A stretch of DNA of 64,000 bases from Pseudarthrobacter sp. NIBRBAC000502772 (GTDB taxonomy: Bacteria; Actinomycetota; Actinomycetes; Actinomycetales; Micrococcaceae). Below the pieces are notes generated by a model, which was given only the letters and a program-made list of their open reading frames with translations, was not told where the DNA came from and ran no database searches. The position numbers and the translations under genes are program-made. The stretch spans positions 2,604,001 through 2,668,000 of the forward strand of contig NZ_CP041188.1 in the NCBI RefSeq assembly GCF_006517235.1, written 5' to 3'. Positions 51,816 through 61,379 of the stretch are shown here, one piece after another; positions within the stretch are counted from its first letter, which is position 1; the number at the start of each line of letters is the position of its first letter.

Positions 51816-52604
51816 ATGACCCACCTGACGTTCACTGTCCAGGATCAGATTGCCACCATCGTCCTGGACAATCCGCCCCAGAACCGAATCGACCTTCAGA
51901 TGGCGGATGAACTTTCCGAAGCTATAACCGCCATCGGCAGCAGTGACGCCCGCGTGGTTATCATTCGGTCTGAAGGCGCGGACTTCAGCTTCGGAGGTGA
52001 CATCATGACGTGGCCGGGCGCCGAAACGCGGGAACTGCGTGCCTTGTTTGAGCGCTACATGTCAGTCTTCAACCAGCTCGAATTGCTGCCGATGCCGGTC
52101 ATTGCCGAAGTTCAAGGTCTTTGCTTCGGAGGTGGATTTGAACTCGCTCTCCGTGCCGACCTCATCTTTGCCGCAGAGTCAGCGGAGTTCGGGCATCCAG
52201 AGCAAACTCTTGGCATCGTTACCCTCCTGGGCGGCATCTACCGGGTGGCAGAAAGGGCAGGCAAGGCGCGGGCAGCAGAATGGGCCATGACCTCGGAAAA
52301 AGTGCCGTCGTCGGAAATGAGCCGCGCCGGAGTAGTGAACCGCGTCATTTCCGAGGACAAGCTCCGGGAGGAAGTCTTGGCGTTTGCGCAGCGAATCGCT
52401 ACCGGTGCCACGCGGGCATACGCTGCGCACAAGGCGCTGCTGAGGACCTGGTCGCTGGGCGGCGTCGCTGCGGCAGACCAGGCCATGTTTGATATCGCCA
52501 TGCCCTTGTTTGAACGCGAAGACACCCAAGTAGGGCTGAATTCGGCAGTGGAAGCCCTTAAGACGGGACGGCCGCGGCCCGTGTTGGAATTTCAAGGCCG
52601 CTGA
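51816..52604 (+). CDS. Enoyl-CoA hydratase/isomerase family protein
   Basis: 262 residues. Crotonase-fold signature: ATIVLDNPPQNRIDLQMADE, oxyanion GADFSFGGDIMTWPGAE, and AEVQGLCFGGGFELALRADL. The catalytic region GHPEQTLGIVTLLGGIYRVA keeps a Glu at the first position. The conserved HFSAGAD variant reads DFSFGGD. Acts on an enoyl-CoA or related thioester in the same run as the thiolase. Confidence 0.9.
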   Translation: MTHLTFTVQDQIATIVLDNPPQNRIDLQMADELSEAITAIGSSDARVVIIRSEGADFSFGGDIMTWPGAETRELRALFERYMSVFNQLELLPMPVIAEVQGLCFGGGFELALRADLIFAAESAEFGHPEQTLGIVTLLGGIYRVAERAGKARAAEWAMTSEKVPSSEMSRAGVVNRVISEDKLREEVLAFAQRIATGATRAYAAHKALLRTWSLGGVAAADQAMFDIAMPLFEREDTQVGLNSAVEALKTGRPRPVLEFQGR

Positions 52605-52659
52605 GGCCTTTAAGCTAGTGGTTGGCCAGATGCCCTGGAAGTTGGCGGAAGAGGATGCA

Positions 52660-53277
52660 GTGAGCGACTGGAACGCGACGCAGCGCTATGACATGGAAAG
52701 TGCTCCTGGGGGGCTCGGTTTTGTGCATGACCTGCTCAACACGAAATCCGCTGGAAAGCCCCGAAGAACCGACTTATTGCTTGACCTTGGACTCGCCCAG
52801 GGCTGGGTGGATGCGGGGCTGAAACAGTGGGCGCTGGCAACCGGCAGGCGCTATGTCGAAGTCAAACTTACGGAACGCGACCTGGAACATCTGCGGTACT
52901 TTCGTGATGAACTTGCAGGCACGCTCAACGCCGAAGGGGACCCCGCTTCCGTCGTCAGTTCCGACGTCGACGCCCTGCCCACAGTCTGGACAACCGCCAC
53001 GTCCCTGAAGCTCAAATCCAATGGAATGGTCCAGGCAGAACCGCAGGGAGCGGGAGCCGGGCACATTGAATCCCTGGCCATGACAGAGATTTTCCAGGCC
53101 CAGCTCGCGGGAACCTGGCACCGGCTCAAACTATGCCGCAGCGAAAAATGCAGGGTTGCGTTCTTTGACCGTTCACGCAACAACAGCGGCGTTTGGCATG
53201 ACGTGAAGATCTGCGGCAACCCGGCGAATCTCCGAGCGCACCGGGCGCGAAAACATGAATCAAAGCTCGTGAATTGA
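52660..53277 (+). CDS. CGNR zinc-finger protein (stress-response-domain regulator)
   Basis: 205 residues; GTG 52660 is chosen with GGAAGAGG upstream, though GTG 52618 and ATG 52630 are in frame. The N-terminal ABATE-type domain starts GFVHDLLNTKSAGKPRRTDL. The C-terminal zinc finger reads LKLCRSEKCRVAFFDRSRNN then VWHDVKICGNPANLRAHRAR, matching the CGNR motif (here CGNP). A probable transcriptional regulator of the neighbouring genes. Confidence 0.85.
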   Translation: MSDWNATQRYDMESAPGGLGFVHDLLNTKSAGKPRRTDLLLDLGLAQGWVDAGLKQWALATGRRYVEVKLTERDLEHLRYFRDELAGTLNAEGDPASVVSSDVDALPTVWTTATSLKLKSNGMVQAEPQGAGAGHIESLAMTEIFQAQLAGTWHRLKLCRSEKCRVAFFDRSRNNSGVWHDVKICGNPANLRAHRARKHESKLVN

Positions 53278-53360
53278 CCCCATCCCTGTTCGTGGATGAG
53301 CAAGCTGGCAGGGGGAGGTCTATTCGCTGACCGGGCTATCAATCCCATCAAAGGACCTCA

Positions 53361-54248
53361 ATGCAAGCCTTACCTCCGGACAATTCTGACCGAATCACCG
53401 AGTACGCACATTCCGATAGGTTGGTCACCGCCGAATGGCTTGTGCAGCACATGGCTGATGACAGGCTGGTCATCGTGGAGTCTGACGAGGACCCGCTGCT
53501 CTATGAAGTGGGCCATATACCGTCGGCAGTGAAAATTGATTGGCATACGGACCTGAACGACCAGGTGATGCGCGACTATTTGACGGGCCAGGAATTTGCC
53601 AATCTGATGACGTCCCGCGGTATTTCACGGGACAGCACCGTTGTCATTTATGGTGACAAGCACAACTGGTGGGCCGCCTATACCCTCTGGGTATTCAGTC
53701 TCTTTGGCCACCCTGACGTCCGATTGCTCGACGGCGGGCGTGAAAAGTGGATCTCCGAAGGACGTCCTCTCGAGACCGCGCCTGCGCCCGCGCCCGCTCG
53801 GACCGCAATGCCGTATCCGGTGGTCACGCGCGACGACGCGTCCATCCGGGCGTTTAAGAATGACGTCCAGGAACACATCGGGCTACCCCTGATAGACATC
53901 CGCAGCCCTGAGGAATACACGGGTGAGCGCACGTCAATTCCCGATTACCCGCAGGAGGGCGTCCTTCGCGGCGGGCATATCCCGGGGGCGCGCAATGTCC
54001 CGTGGGCGCGGGCTGTTTCCGACGACGGGACGTTCCGGCCCCGAAGGGAACTCGAGGAGATCTACTTCAGCGAAGTAGGCCTGCGAGCCGACGATGAAGT
54101 CATCACCTACTGCCGCATTGGCGAGCGTTCAAGCCACTCGTGGTTCGCCCTGACTTTCCTGCTCGGCATGGACAGCGTGAGAAACTACGACGGCTCATGG
54201 ACCGAATGGGGCAACGCTGTACGGGCTCCCATAGCGGTAGGTAATTGA
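53361..54248 (+). CDS. Thiosulfate/3-mercaptopyruvate sulfurtransferase, two rhodanese domains
   Basis: 295 residues. AAAGGACCTCA precedes ATG 53361. The first rhodanese domain ([20 protein letters not shown]) is non-catalytic. The second carries [17 protein letters not shown] and the active-site loop [13 protein letters not shown], with the nucleophilic Cys. Transfers a sulfane sulfur to cyanide or a thiol. Its link to the neighbouring CoA genes is unclear. Confidence 0.92.
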   Translation: MQALPPDNSDRITEYAHSDRLVTAEWLVQHMADDRLVIVESDEDPLLYEVGHIPSAVKIDWHTDLNDQVMRDYLTGQEFANLMTSRGISRDSTVVIYGDKHNWWAAYTLWVFSLFGHPDVRLLDGGREKWISEGRPLETAPAPAPARTAMPYPVVTRDDASIRAFKNDVQEHIGLPLIDIRSPEEYTGERTSIPDYPQEGVLRGGHIPGARNVPWARAVSDDGTFRPRRELEEIYFSEVGLRADDEVITYCRIGERSSHSWFALTFLLGMDSVRNYDGSWTEWGNAVRAPIAVGN

Positions 54249-54616
54249 AGTTCCTGTTTGAGTGAGTAGTCCGGCTACTGTCTCTCCCGAATCCATAGCT
54301 GGCCGGTCTACGCCCACACCTCCAGCCTCGGCCACCGTAGCTGACTAGGCTTGGTGCCAGGAGTCACCAGCAGCCCGCGCCGTTACCTTTGTTCGTAGCC
54401 GGATCCTGTGTGCACGATAAGGGTGTGTTGGCCGGTCGGTTCCCGGCATGGTTTCTGCCCCCAGTCGTTCATGAGCCGGGGGTGTTGTCACCGGACCGGC
54501 TAGGCAGGAGGCAAAGTGGAACCGTAGGTGTGGCGTGAAGCCGAACCTACGGCAGGAAATAGCCGCCTTTCGGGGACACCCGCGCCTATCGTAGAAGGCC
54601 GATATCGAACGTTTTG
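54249..54616. other. Structured non-coding region, possible insertion-sequence RNA
   Basis: No supported gene. Several strong pairings: GCCGGTC (54431-54437) with GACCGGC (54494-54500), CCGTAGGT (54522-54529) with ACCTACGG (54545-54552), and a C-rich/G-rich pair around 54467-54483. This density of stems is more like an encoded RNA or an insertion-sequence end than a promoter region. The sequence lies next to a truncated gene. No transposase remains. Confidence 0.45.
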
Positions 54617-55068
54617 TCACAATGGGGAAGCCCACCTGGGGTGGGTGGCAGTTCTTGTGGCCGGGTTCTCCTCTCTTTGGGCGGGTAACTGTGAGTCAAA
54701 GCGACCGCCGTCGATCCCCGGAATAATGGTGTCGAAACTGGTGTTCTCGAACCTCAGCTTCAGGCCGAGTTTCTTCGCCACCAGGCGTGCGATGTCAGGG
54801 TTACGCCGATTGGGGTCACATTGTCCTCGGCGAGGAAGGTCGTTGGCGGAAAGTGCAGATCCATGGCCACCGTCAGTTCGCCCTTGTCCTTGTAGGACTG
54901 CGGCAAAAGCGCAACGGCAGCCTGGTCAGGCTGGACACCCTCGGAAATGTCGGCGGTAGAAGACGTGGTGGAGCCTCCACTGGTGTCAATGCCGCCGCCG
55001 CATGCGCTCAGTGCTAACAGGACTGCCAACCCGGCAACTGCAATCTGGACTCTGTTCCTGGCCTTCAT
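54617..55068 (-). pseudogene. Amino-acid ABC substrate-binding protein, frameshifted and truncated
   Basis: ATG 55068 with AAGGAAG five bases upstream encodes a lipoprotein signal (VQIAVAGLAVLLALSACGGG) and GELTVAMDLHFPPTTFLAED. At about 54806 one base is lost: the frame runs into LTSHAWWRRNSA and a stop at 54760, while the shifted frame continues NPDIARLVAKKLGLKLRFEN and IIPGIDGGRFDS. Homology ends near 54700, about half of a normal protein. The full-length protein would deliver amino acids to an ABC permease. Confidence 0.8.
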
Positions 55069-55439
55069 GACCGCTTCCTTTGGAGAGACGAGCCAATTGA
55101 CACTCGTGGTTTGAGGCGGCTGGACCCCAAAACAGTTGTACTTTAATGCAACCACTTTCACCGTCCGTCGACAGAGTGTTTTCGGAGTATTCCGTCCTGC
55201 CATCGCTTGCTCAGACATGTAAGGACAACTGACCGCTTAGTGTCAGGAATTTGCGCCTTTTTCTGCCTTTTGGTCCTTACGCGGTTACTTCACCCAGCCG
55301 GCGGTCCTTCTGCGGACCAGACAGCAGCTTTCGTGACCTGGGACGATAACGCTGAATTGACACCTCCACGCGTCACGCCGGAAAACCGTCCCGTTTCCTC
55401 CGACGACGCAGGCGGGGCAAGTGCCCATGCTGAAAAAGG
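55069..55439. other. Non-coding stretch between two decayed genes
   Basis: No ORF with family motifs. It includes the leader of the binding-protein relic (CCTTTGGAG reversed gives its ribosome site). No clear operator was found. Confidence 0.35.
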
Positions 55440-55762
55440 GGCTTGCACCGGCCGTCGTTGCGAAGCGCACCTAGCGCGGCGTCCCGGCTGTCGCTGTAAT
55501 TGCCTCGACCATCGGCGGCCTCGTTGCAACGCTCGTGAACTTCATTGCGCCGGGTTCGGGAATTTACGACTTCATCATGAATTCAACCGGGCTGGTCGCC
55601 CTGTTTGTGTACGTATTTATCGCAGTCACCCAGTGGCGCCTGAGAAGCAGGATGACCGCTGAGGAGTGTTCGAACTTCAAGCTCAAAGTGGCGATCATGA
55701 TGGTCAGCGACGCCGGCGGCACGCAGGTGTTGACGAGCTTCACCGCGGCCGGCCCCTGCTAG
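55440..55762 (+). pseudogene. Amino-acid permease (APC type) C-terminal relic
   Basis: The frame encodes GVPAVAVIASTIGGLVATLV, NFIAPGSGIYDFIMNSTGLV and ALFVYVFIAVTQWRLRSRMT, the late helices of GabP/AroP-like permeases. Upstream a TAG stands where the pattern expects Ser (KRT*RGVPAV), and the end is lost after LTSFTAAGPC. All earlier helices are missing. Confidence 0.7.
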
Positions 55763-55883
55763 CGTTCCTGCCGCTCACGACGGCGGCGCGGGACTTCCGC
55801 TGCTGCGGCAACATTGGCGAGGTGGCCAGTTGGGTGCGCGCCGGCGTCGGACTTTCAGTTCCAGCCAACCGTCACTGCACATG

Positions 55884-55919
55884 GTTGAGACCGGCGCCAA
55901 TACTGGCGCCGGTCTCAAC
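55884..55919. terminator. Terminator hairpin downstream of the dehydrogenase operon
   Basis: GTTGAGACCGGCGCCA (55884-55899) is the exact reverse complement of 55904-55919, a 16-bp stem with a four-base loop. It lies 68 bp beyond the minus-strand aldehyde dehydrogenase stop. Confidence 0.82.
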
Positions 55920-55986
55920 GATGGTGTGATCCGGACCGGCCCGGCCTGCCCCGCTGGGTCAGGCCGGCGCGCTCCCGGAGTGAATA

Positions 55987-57474
55987 CTAGGCAGTGGTGC
56001 GCCGCGCCACGTTGTAGAAGCGGATGTTTTCGTATTCTTCCAGGCCTTCGGAGCTTCCCTCGCGTCCGAGGCCGGACTGCTTGATGCCTCCGAAGGGGGC
56101 GGAAGCATTGGACGGTACGCCTTGGTTGATACCCACGATGCCGGTCTCTAGACGATCGGCGACATTGAGGGCACGGTCGAGGTTCTCGGTGAAGACATAG
56201 CCGGCGAGGCCAAACTCTGTCGCGTTGGCCCGGGTGATTGCCTCGGCTTCTGAGCTGAACCGCTGAATGGCCGCGATGGGGCCGAAAATCTCGGACCGGG
56301 CAACGTCGGAATCTTCCGTGACGCGGTCCAGGACGGTCGGGGCGAAGAAGTTGCCTGCCGAGTCGTAGCCGTGGCCACCGGTCAGCAGTGTGGCGCCCAG
56401 GCTCACGGCGTTCTCGGTGTACGCCTGCATCTGAGCGACTGCACGGTCATCGATCAGTGCACCGAGTCCGGTCTGCTGTCCGAGGCCGCTACCGACGGCG
56501 ACCTGGGCGAAGCGTTCGGTGAGCGCGGCGACGAAGTCATCGGCTATCCCGTCCTGGACGTAGATGCGGTTGGCTCCAATGCAGGACTGTCCGCCGTTGC
56601 GCAGCTTCGCGGCAAACGTTCCCTCCACGGCCCGCTGAAGGTCAGCGTCGTTGAAGACGATGAGCGGTGCGTTACCGCCGAGCTCCATCGAGCTGCGGAG
56701 CACATTCTGGGAGGCAAGCTTCAGGAGCTGACGGCCCACCGGCGTTGACCCGGTGAATGAAACCTTCCGGACCCTTGGGTCCAGCAGGACGGCTTCGCTG
56801 AACGCCCCTGACTTTGAGGTGGTGATGACCTGGATCAGTGCTTCAGGCACCCCGGCCTCGATGGCGAGCTGGACCGCAAAGTATGTCGTCAGGGGAGTAA
56901 GGGTCGCAGGCTTGATGACGACGGGGCATCCTGCTGCCAGCGCCGGTGCGATTTTTCGGGTTGCCATGGCCAGCGGGAAGTTCCATGGCGTGATCAGCAC
57001 CGCCAGGCCCACGGGGGAGCGGCGGGTCAGGAGGCTCGCGCCGCCGTCCGGGGTTTCCCGGAAGTTTCCTGCGGGGCGCACGGCCTCCTCGGCGTACCAG
57101 CGCACGAAGTCGGTGCCGTACTTGACCTCGCCGCGGGCCTCTGCGAGTGGCTTGCCCATTTCGCGTGAGATCAGGTGTGCGAGGTCTTCGGTGTGGGCAA
57201 CGAGCTTGTCGTACCAGGCGTGCAGCACGTCGGCGCGCTGACGAAGGGTGCTGTTTGACCAATCAGCTCCCGCGCCGTCGGCCTTCCCCACAGCTTCCAG
57301 TGCAGCCTCGACATCAGCGTCAGGGACGTGGGCTATGGTCTCGGCGGTGGCGGGGTCCTGGACAGCGATGCCCTGGCTGGGCAGGTTGATGGACTGGATA
57401 ACGGCATCCGCGTGCCGGAGGCTGTCGGCGTCCGCCGTAATCAGCGGCATAGCGACGTTGGTTGTAAGGCTCAT
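55987..57474 (-). CDS. Succinate-semialdehyde-type aldehyde dehydrogenase
   Basis: 495 residues. Start 57474 (MSLTTNVAMPLITADADSLR) with AAAGAGAG upstream; the frame opens at 57606. GabD-type signature: PVGLAVLITPWNFPLAMATR, catalytic Glu in SSMELGGNAPLIVFNDADL, Cys in RNGGQSCIGANRIYV, SEIFGPIAAI, and the end GGIKQSGLGREGSSEGLEEY. Oxidises succinate semialdehyde or a related omega-semialdehyde. It follows the D-2-hydroxyacid dehydrogenase by 28 bp in one operon. Confidence 0.9.
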   Translation of the reverse strand: MSLTTNVAMPLITADADSLRHADAVIQSINLPSQGIAVQDPATAETIAHVPDADVEAALEAVGKADGAGADWSNSTLRQRADVLHAWYDKLVAHTEDLAHLISREMGKPLAEARGEVKYGTDFVRWYAEEAVRPAGNFRETPDGGASLLTRRSPVGLAVLITPWNFPLAMATRKIAPALAAGCPVVIKPATLTPLTTYFAVQLAIEAGVPEALIQVITTSKSGAFSEAVLLDPRVRKVSFTGSTPVGRQLLKLASQNVLRSSMELGGNAPLIVFNDADLQRAVEGTFAAKLRNGGQSCIGANRIYVQDGIADDFVAALTERFAQVAVGSGLGQQTGLGALIDDRAVAQMQAYTENAVSLGATLLTGGHGYDSAGNFFAPTVLDRVTEDSDVARSEIFGPIAAIQRFSSEAEAITRANATEFGLAGYVFTENLDRALNVADRLETGIVGINQGVPSNASAPFGGIKQSGLGREGSSEGLEEYENIRFYNVARRTTA

Positions 57475-57502
57475 TGGTTCTCTCTTTCGGTTAGGGCTTC
57501 CT

Positions 57503-60403
57503 CTAAGGGACGTTGTTCCGGGGATCAAGGAGTTCGGCAAGGTGGAGGCTCTTGCGCTCGGGTTCCAATTGCTTGACCTGCATCGCACAGCTGAAGCCGT
57601 CTGCAAGGACAGGTGTGTCCTGGGAGGTTCGGGCGAGGGCCGGAGCCAGTGCCTGTTCCGCTACCTTCATGGCGATGTCATAGTGGGTGGCTTCGAAGCC
57701 GAAGTTCCCGGCGACCCCGCAGCAGCCGGTTGCCTCGGTGACATTGGCGACGCCGAGGGCGGCCAGTGCCTTGCGCTGGACTGTAGCCCCGAAGGTCGAG
57801 TACTCGTGGCAGTGGGTCTGCACAGTCACGTCCGTGGGTACGGCCGGTGGCGCCCAACCTGCGTCAACCCATTCCTTCACGGCTTCGGCGAAGCTGCGGA
57901 TCCTGTGGGATACGCGTTCGGCGGCCTCGGTGCCGAGCAGTTCCGGCGCGTCCTTCTTCAATGCGGCGGCGCAGCTTGGTTCGATGACGACGATCGGTGC
58001 ATCGGTGCCGTCATCGAGCTTCGCCACGGCCTTGCTCATGAGCTTCTTCGCGGTGCCGAGTTGACCGGTGGAAATCCAGGTCAGGCCGCAGCAGGCATCC
58101 GATTCGCAGCCGACTTGCCTTCCCGTGCTTTCCATGACCCGGGCTGCTGCCCCGGCCACTTCGGGCCTGAAACCCTTGGTGAACGAGTCAACGAACAGTA
58201 CTGCGTCGGCTGTCTTGGCGGGGGCGCTGTACGGGGCGAGGGCGTCGCGAAGCATCTTCCGGGACGCGAACACCGGCATATTCCTCTTGGTGGTGAGGCC
58301 ACCCGCAGCGGCCACGACCTTCCCAAACGGGCTTGCCAGGACGGCATTGACCAGCGGGCTAATGCGGGACGTTAGCTTCAGCCACCTGGGCAGCCACCCG
58401 AGGGAGAAGTGCGACATGGGCCGAAGCCTCCCCTCGTAGTAGTGCGAGAAGAACTCCGATTTGTAACTGGCCATGTCCACGCCTGCGGGACAGTCGTTGG
58501 AGCAGGCCTTGCAGGCCAGGCACAGGTCCAAAGCCTCGCGGACATCTTCAGACTTCCAGCCTTCGTCGACGGTCCGGGCACCCCGGACCATGTCCTGGAG
58601 CACCCTGGACCGTCCCCGCGTTGAGTCCTTCTCGTCCCCTGTGGCGCGGAAGCTGGGGCACATCACCCCGCCGGAGTCTGAACGGCATCTGCCGACGCCG
58701 ATGCAAGCCTGGACGGCATGTACCCAGGGGTCGGCCCCTGCCGCGGCTGCCTCGACGGGCCGGAGCTCGAAGTGCGTTCTCCACTCACGCTCGGGGACGC
58801 CCTCGAGTGCCAGGTTGGCGTCAAACGGATCCGGATCGGTGATGGAACCCGGATTCAGGATCCCTGCCTCATCCCAAAGCCTGCGGTATTCCTCGAACGC
58901 GGTGAGCATACCGGGGGAGTACATCTGCGAAAGCAGTGCCGAGCGGGCACGTCCGTCGCCGTGTTCTCCGGACAGGGAACCTCCGTGGCGGACCACAAGT
59001 TCGGCGGCGGCCTGCGTGAACTTGCGGAACACGCTGCGGCCTTCTTCCGTGCGCAGGTCGTAGGTGATGCGGATGTGCATGCATCCCGCCCCAAAGTGTC
59101 CGTACATGATCCCGGTCAGCTCATACTCGTCCAGGAGCGTCCGGAAATCGGCCAGGTAGGCTGCAAGGTTCTGTGGGGCAACGGCGGAGTCCTCCCAGCC
59201 GGCCAGGGATTCCCCGCCGCTGGCGGGCCTTGACGACAGCCCTGCGCCGTCTTCCCGCACCCGCCATAACGTAGCGCGTTCGGTAGAGTCCGGAACGGCG
59301 CATCCGTCCACCAGGCGGCCGTTCCCGGCCAGCCTTTCCAGCAGCAGAGCGGCCAGACGGGCCACTTCGTCGGGGTCGTCGCCGTCGAGGTCCACGTACA
59401 GGAACGCCTTGCCCCGGGGAAGCGCCAGGACGGAGTCGTCTCCGCGGCGCAGCCGCATGGTATCCACGATGGCCTCATCGATGCCCTCGACAGCTGCCGG
59501 CGAGAAGTCAAGGATGGTCTCGATGTCCTTTGCGGCATCGACGACGTCGGCATAGCCTAGGCAGACCAGCAGCGCACTGGATGGCTTGGGGACGAGTTTC
59601 ATGCGGGCGCGGACGACGACGGCACAGGTTCCTTCGGTGCCGACCAGTGCCCTGGCAACGTTCAGGCCGTTCTCCGGCAGCAGATTGGCAAGGTGGTAGC
59701 CGGAAACCTGGCGCTGGATGCGGCCAAGTTCACGGCGGAAAGCAGCCAGGTTGTCCTGGGCGAGCCTTTTGAGGTCTTCGCCCAACTGGAACGCTCGAGA
59801 TACGGAGTAAGCGTCGGACGAATTGGTGGCCCGGACGCCCTTATCTGATGCGGTGAGTAGGGCGCCGTCGGAGGTGACGACGTCGATCTCGTGGACGTGA
59901 TCGGAAGTCCGTCCATAGCGGACCGAGTGGTTGCCGCAGGCGTCGTTGCCGATGGTGCCACCGATGGTGGCACGGTTTTTTGAGGACGGGTCGGGGGCGA
60001 ACGTGAGGCTCTCGCCCGTTGCGCGTTCGGTTTCGCGGGTGAGCTGGGCAAGCACAACGCCGGCTTCGACGTCTGCCGTTCCTGTCTTCTCATCGATGGT
60101 GATGATCCGGTTCATGTGCCGCGAGAAGTCCAGCACGATTCCCGGGCCGATGGCGTTTCCAGCCATGGACGTCCCGCCGCCGCGGCTTATCAGCGCAGTA
60201 TCGGTTTCCCCGCACGCCGCCATGACGGCCACGACGTCGTCGACGCTGCGCGGAAACACAACACCAACAGGCGGGATCCGGTAATTGGACGCGTCGTAGG
60301 AGTATGCGGCCAACCGGTGTCCCGAGGCTTCCATGGGCACACCCGCGGCCTTAAGCCTTTCCAGGATCGGTGCATGTTCCGGGGGGGTGAACTTTGAATG
60401 CAT
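57503..60403 (-). CDS. FAD/Fe-S D-2-hydroxyacid dehydrogenase (YdiJ/D-2-hydroxyglutarate type)
   Basis: 966-residue fusion. Start 60403 (MHSKFTPPEHAPILERLKAA) with GGAAAG six bases upstream; the frame opens at 60490. The N-terminal PCMH FAD domain shows GGGTSMAGNAIGPGIVLDFS and GNDACGNHSVRYGRTSDHV. A FAD-oxidase C-terminal domain follows (MYGHFGAGCMHIRI, SGEHGDGRARSALLSQMYSP). The last third is an Fe-S module: C-rich LDLCLACKACSNDCPAGVDM (one 4Fe-4S motif), then CCG-type motifs around SDACCGLTWISTGQ and EATGCCGVAGNFGFE. Oxidises a D-2-hydroxyacid, giving electrons to a carrier. With the semialdehyde dehydrogenase it suits a C4-C5 dicarboxylate route. Confidence 0.9.
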   Translation of the reverse strand: MHSKFTPPEHAPILERLKAAGVPMEASGHRLAAYSYDASNYRIPPVGVVFPRSVDDVVAVMAACGETDTALISRGGGTSMAGNAIGPGIVLDFSRHMNRIITIDEKTGTADVEAGVVLAQLTRETERATGESLTFAPDPSSKNRATIGGTIGNDACGNHSVRYGRTSDHVHEIDVVTSDGALLTASDKGVRATNSSDAYSVSRAFQLGEDLKRLAQDNLAAFRRELGRIQRQVSGYHLANLLPENGLNVARALVGTEGTCAVVVRARMKLVPKPSSALLVCLGYADVVDAAKDIETILDFSPAAVEGIDEAIVDTMRLRRGDDSVLALPRGKAFLYVDLDGDDPDEVARLAALLLERLAGNGRLVDGCAVPDSTERATLWRVREDGAGLSSRPASGGESLAGWEDSAVAPQNLAAYLADFRTLLDEYELTGIMYGHFGAGCMHIRITYDLRTEEGRSVFRKFTQAAAELVVRHGGSLSGEHGDGRARSALLSQMYSPGMLTAFEEYRRLWDEAGILNPGSITDPDPFDANLALEGVPEREWRTHFELRPVEAAAAGADPWVHAVQACIGVGRCRSDSGGVMCPSFRATGDEKDSTRGRSRVLQDMVRGARTVDEGWKSEDVREALDLCLACKACSNDCPAGVDMASYKSEFFSHYYEGRLRPMSHFSLGWLPRWLKLTSRISPLVNAVLASPFGKVVAAAGGLTTKRNMPVFASRKMLRDALAPYSAPAKTADAVLFVDSFTKGFRPEVAGAAARVMESTGRQVGCESDACCGLTWISTGQLGTAKKLMSKAVAKLDDGTDAPIVVIEPSCAAALKKDAPELLGTEAAERVSHRIRSFAEAVKEWVDAGWAPPAVPTDVTVQTHCHEYSTFGATVQRKALAALGVANVTEATGCCGVAGNFGFEATHYDIAMKVAEQALAPALARTSQDTPVLADGFSCAMQVKQLEPERKSLHLAELLDPRNNVP

Positions 60404-60515
60404 GATGCGCTTTCCACTTGGTCTTTCATGGAACGGTCTTGATGAATCGAGATGCCACCGAGGGGGAGTGCCGGCGGGAAGTCCACCCATGATCGGTAGC
60501 GGGTGCTGTGCCGAC

Positions 60516-61175
60516 CTAGTGATCTCGGGAGGGTTCTTCCGAGATTCTGGTGCTCAGGAACGCTTCGGCGTCGTTCAAATGGGCCGCCCAAAGCTGCAAT
60601 GCTTCTTCCGGGATGCCGGCGATCAGGGCATTCAGAAGAACGGTATGTTCATCGTGCAGCGTGGACACTTGGGGGTACCGGGGGCGAAGAAGTGCCATCA
60701 GGAGGCGGATCTCTGTGGAAATCGTTTGAAAGAGCCTGCTCAGCCTTGGCGAGTCCGCAGCTGCCACGACTGCCGCATGAAAGCCCATGTCAGCTTGTGC
60801 CGCTGTTTCCCAATCCTGGTCATCCCTGACTTCGGAAAACCTCGCCAAGGATTCCCGGATCGGCTTCGTATCGGCGCCTTGGCAGACCGACCGGACCGCC
60901 TCAAATTCGATGAGTCGGCGCACGCGAAATATGTCGGCGACGTCCTGGACGGAGAAACGACGGACCCTTGCACTTTGCCCGGTTTCGCGTTCCAGGAAGC
61001 CATCAGCGATGAGGCTCTGTACCGCAACGCGGGCAGTGGGCCTCGCAACGCCCAACTTCTGGGCAACGTGGCTGTCCTTAACTCGTGCTCCCGCTGAGTA
61101 GTCTCCGGCCAGGAGGCTGCGTTCAAGCCGGACACGGACGGCGTCGGCAACTGTCACCACTTCATTGATCGTCAC
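60516..61175 (-). CDS. GntR-family regulator, FCD type (first of three)
   Basis: 219 residues. Winged helix: LLAGDYSAGARVKDSHVAQK then GVARPTARVAVQSLIADGFL. The FCD effector domain shows FRVRRLIEFEAVRSVCQGAD, DMGFHAAVVAAADSPRLSRL and LHDEHTVLLNALIAGIPEEA, with the His/Asp residues that bind a metal and organic acid in this family. It is placed upstream of and in line with the dehydrogenase operon. The palindrome at 61184 is the likely site. Confidence 0.9.
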   Translation of the reverse strand: MTINEVVTVADAVRVRLERSLLAGDYSAGARVKDSHVAQKLGVARPTARVAVQSLIADGFLERETGQSARVRRFSVQDVADIFRVRRLIEFEAVRSVCQGADTKPIRESLARFSEVRDDQDWETAAQADMGFHAAVVAAADSPRLSRLFQTISTEIRLLMALLRPRYPQVSTLHDEHTVLLNALIAGIPEEALQLWAAHLNDAEAFLSTRISEEPSRDH

Positions 61176-61183
61176 CCTAAAAC

Positions 61184-61200
61184 TGTATAACAGCTATACA
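61184..61200 (-). promoter_or_regulatory. Palindrome upstream of the first GntR gene
   Basis: TGTATA (61184-61189), five bases, TATACA (61195-61200): a perfect palindrome starting eight bases before the GntR ATG. It resembles FCD-type operators and is probably an autoregulatory site. Confidence 0.65.
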
Positions 61201-61333
61201 CTTTTTCCGAAGACTTGGCGACACTCAAGGTAACCCTGACCACGACGCGAGAAGCGCAATGTTAGGCCACAAGTCGGGGATTTGGGACAGAACCGTTACT
61301 CGGCAAGGCCTGTAGGAGGGCAGAACAAAGAGC

Positions 61334-61363
61334 TGCCGCGCCCCTGTCAAGGGAAGCGCGGCA
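61334..61363 (-). terminator. Hairpin after the second GntR gene
   Basis: TGCCGCG (61334-61340) pairs with CGCGGCA (61357-61363), with an inner CCCT/AGGG pair. It lies 17 bp past the minus-strand stop at 61380. Confidence 0.6.
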
Positions 61364-61379
61364 TTGGTTTGGCGTTGGT

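Noticed and set aside
54249..54616. tRNA gene
   Set aside because: Stems are present, but no cloverleaf with a T-loop GTTCNANNC and acceptor arm could be fitted.
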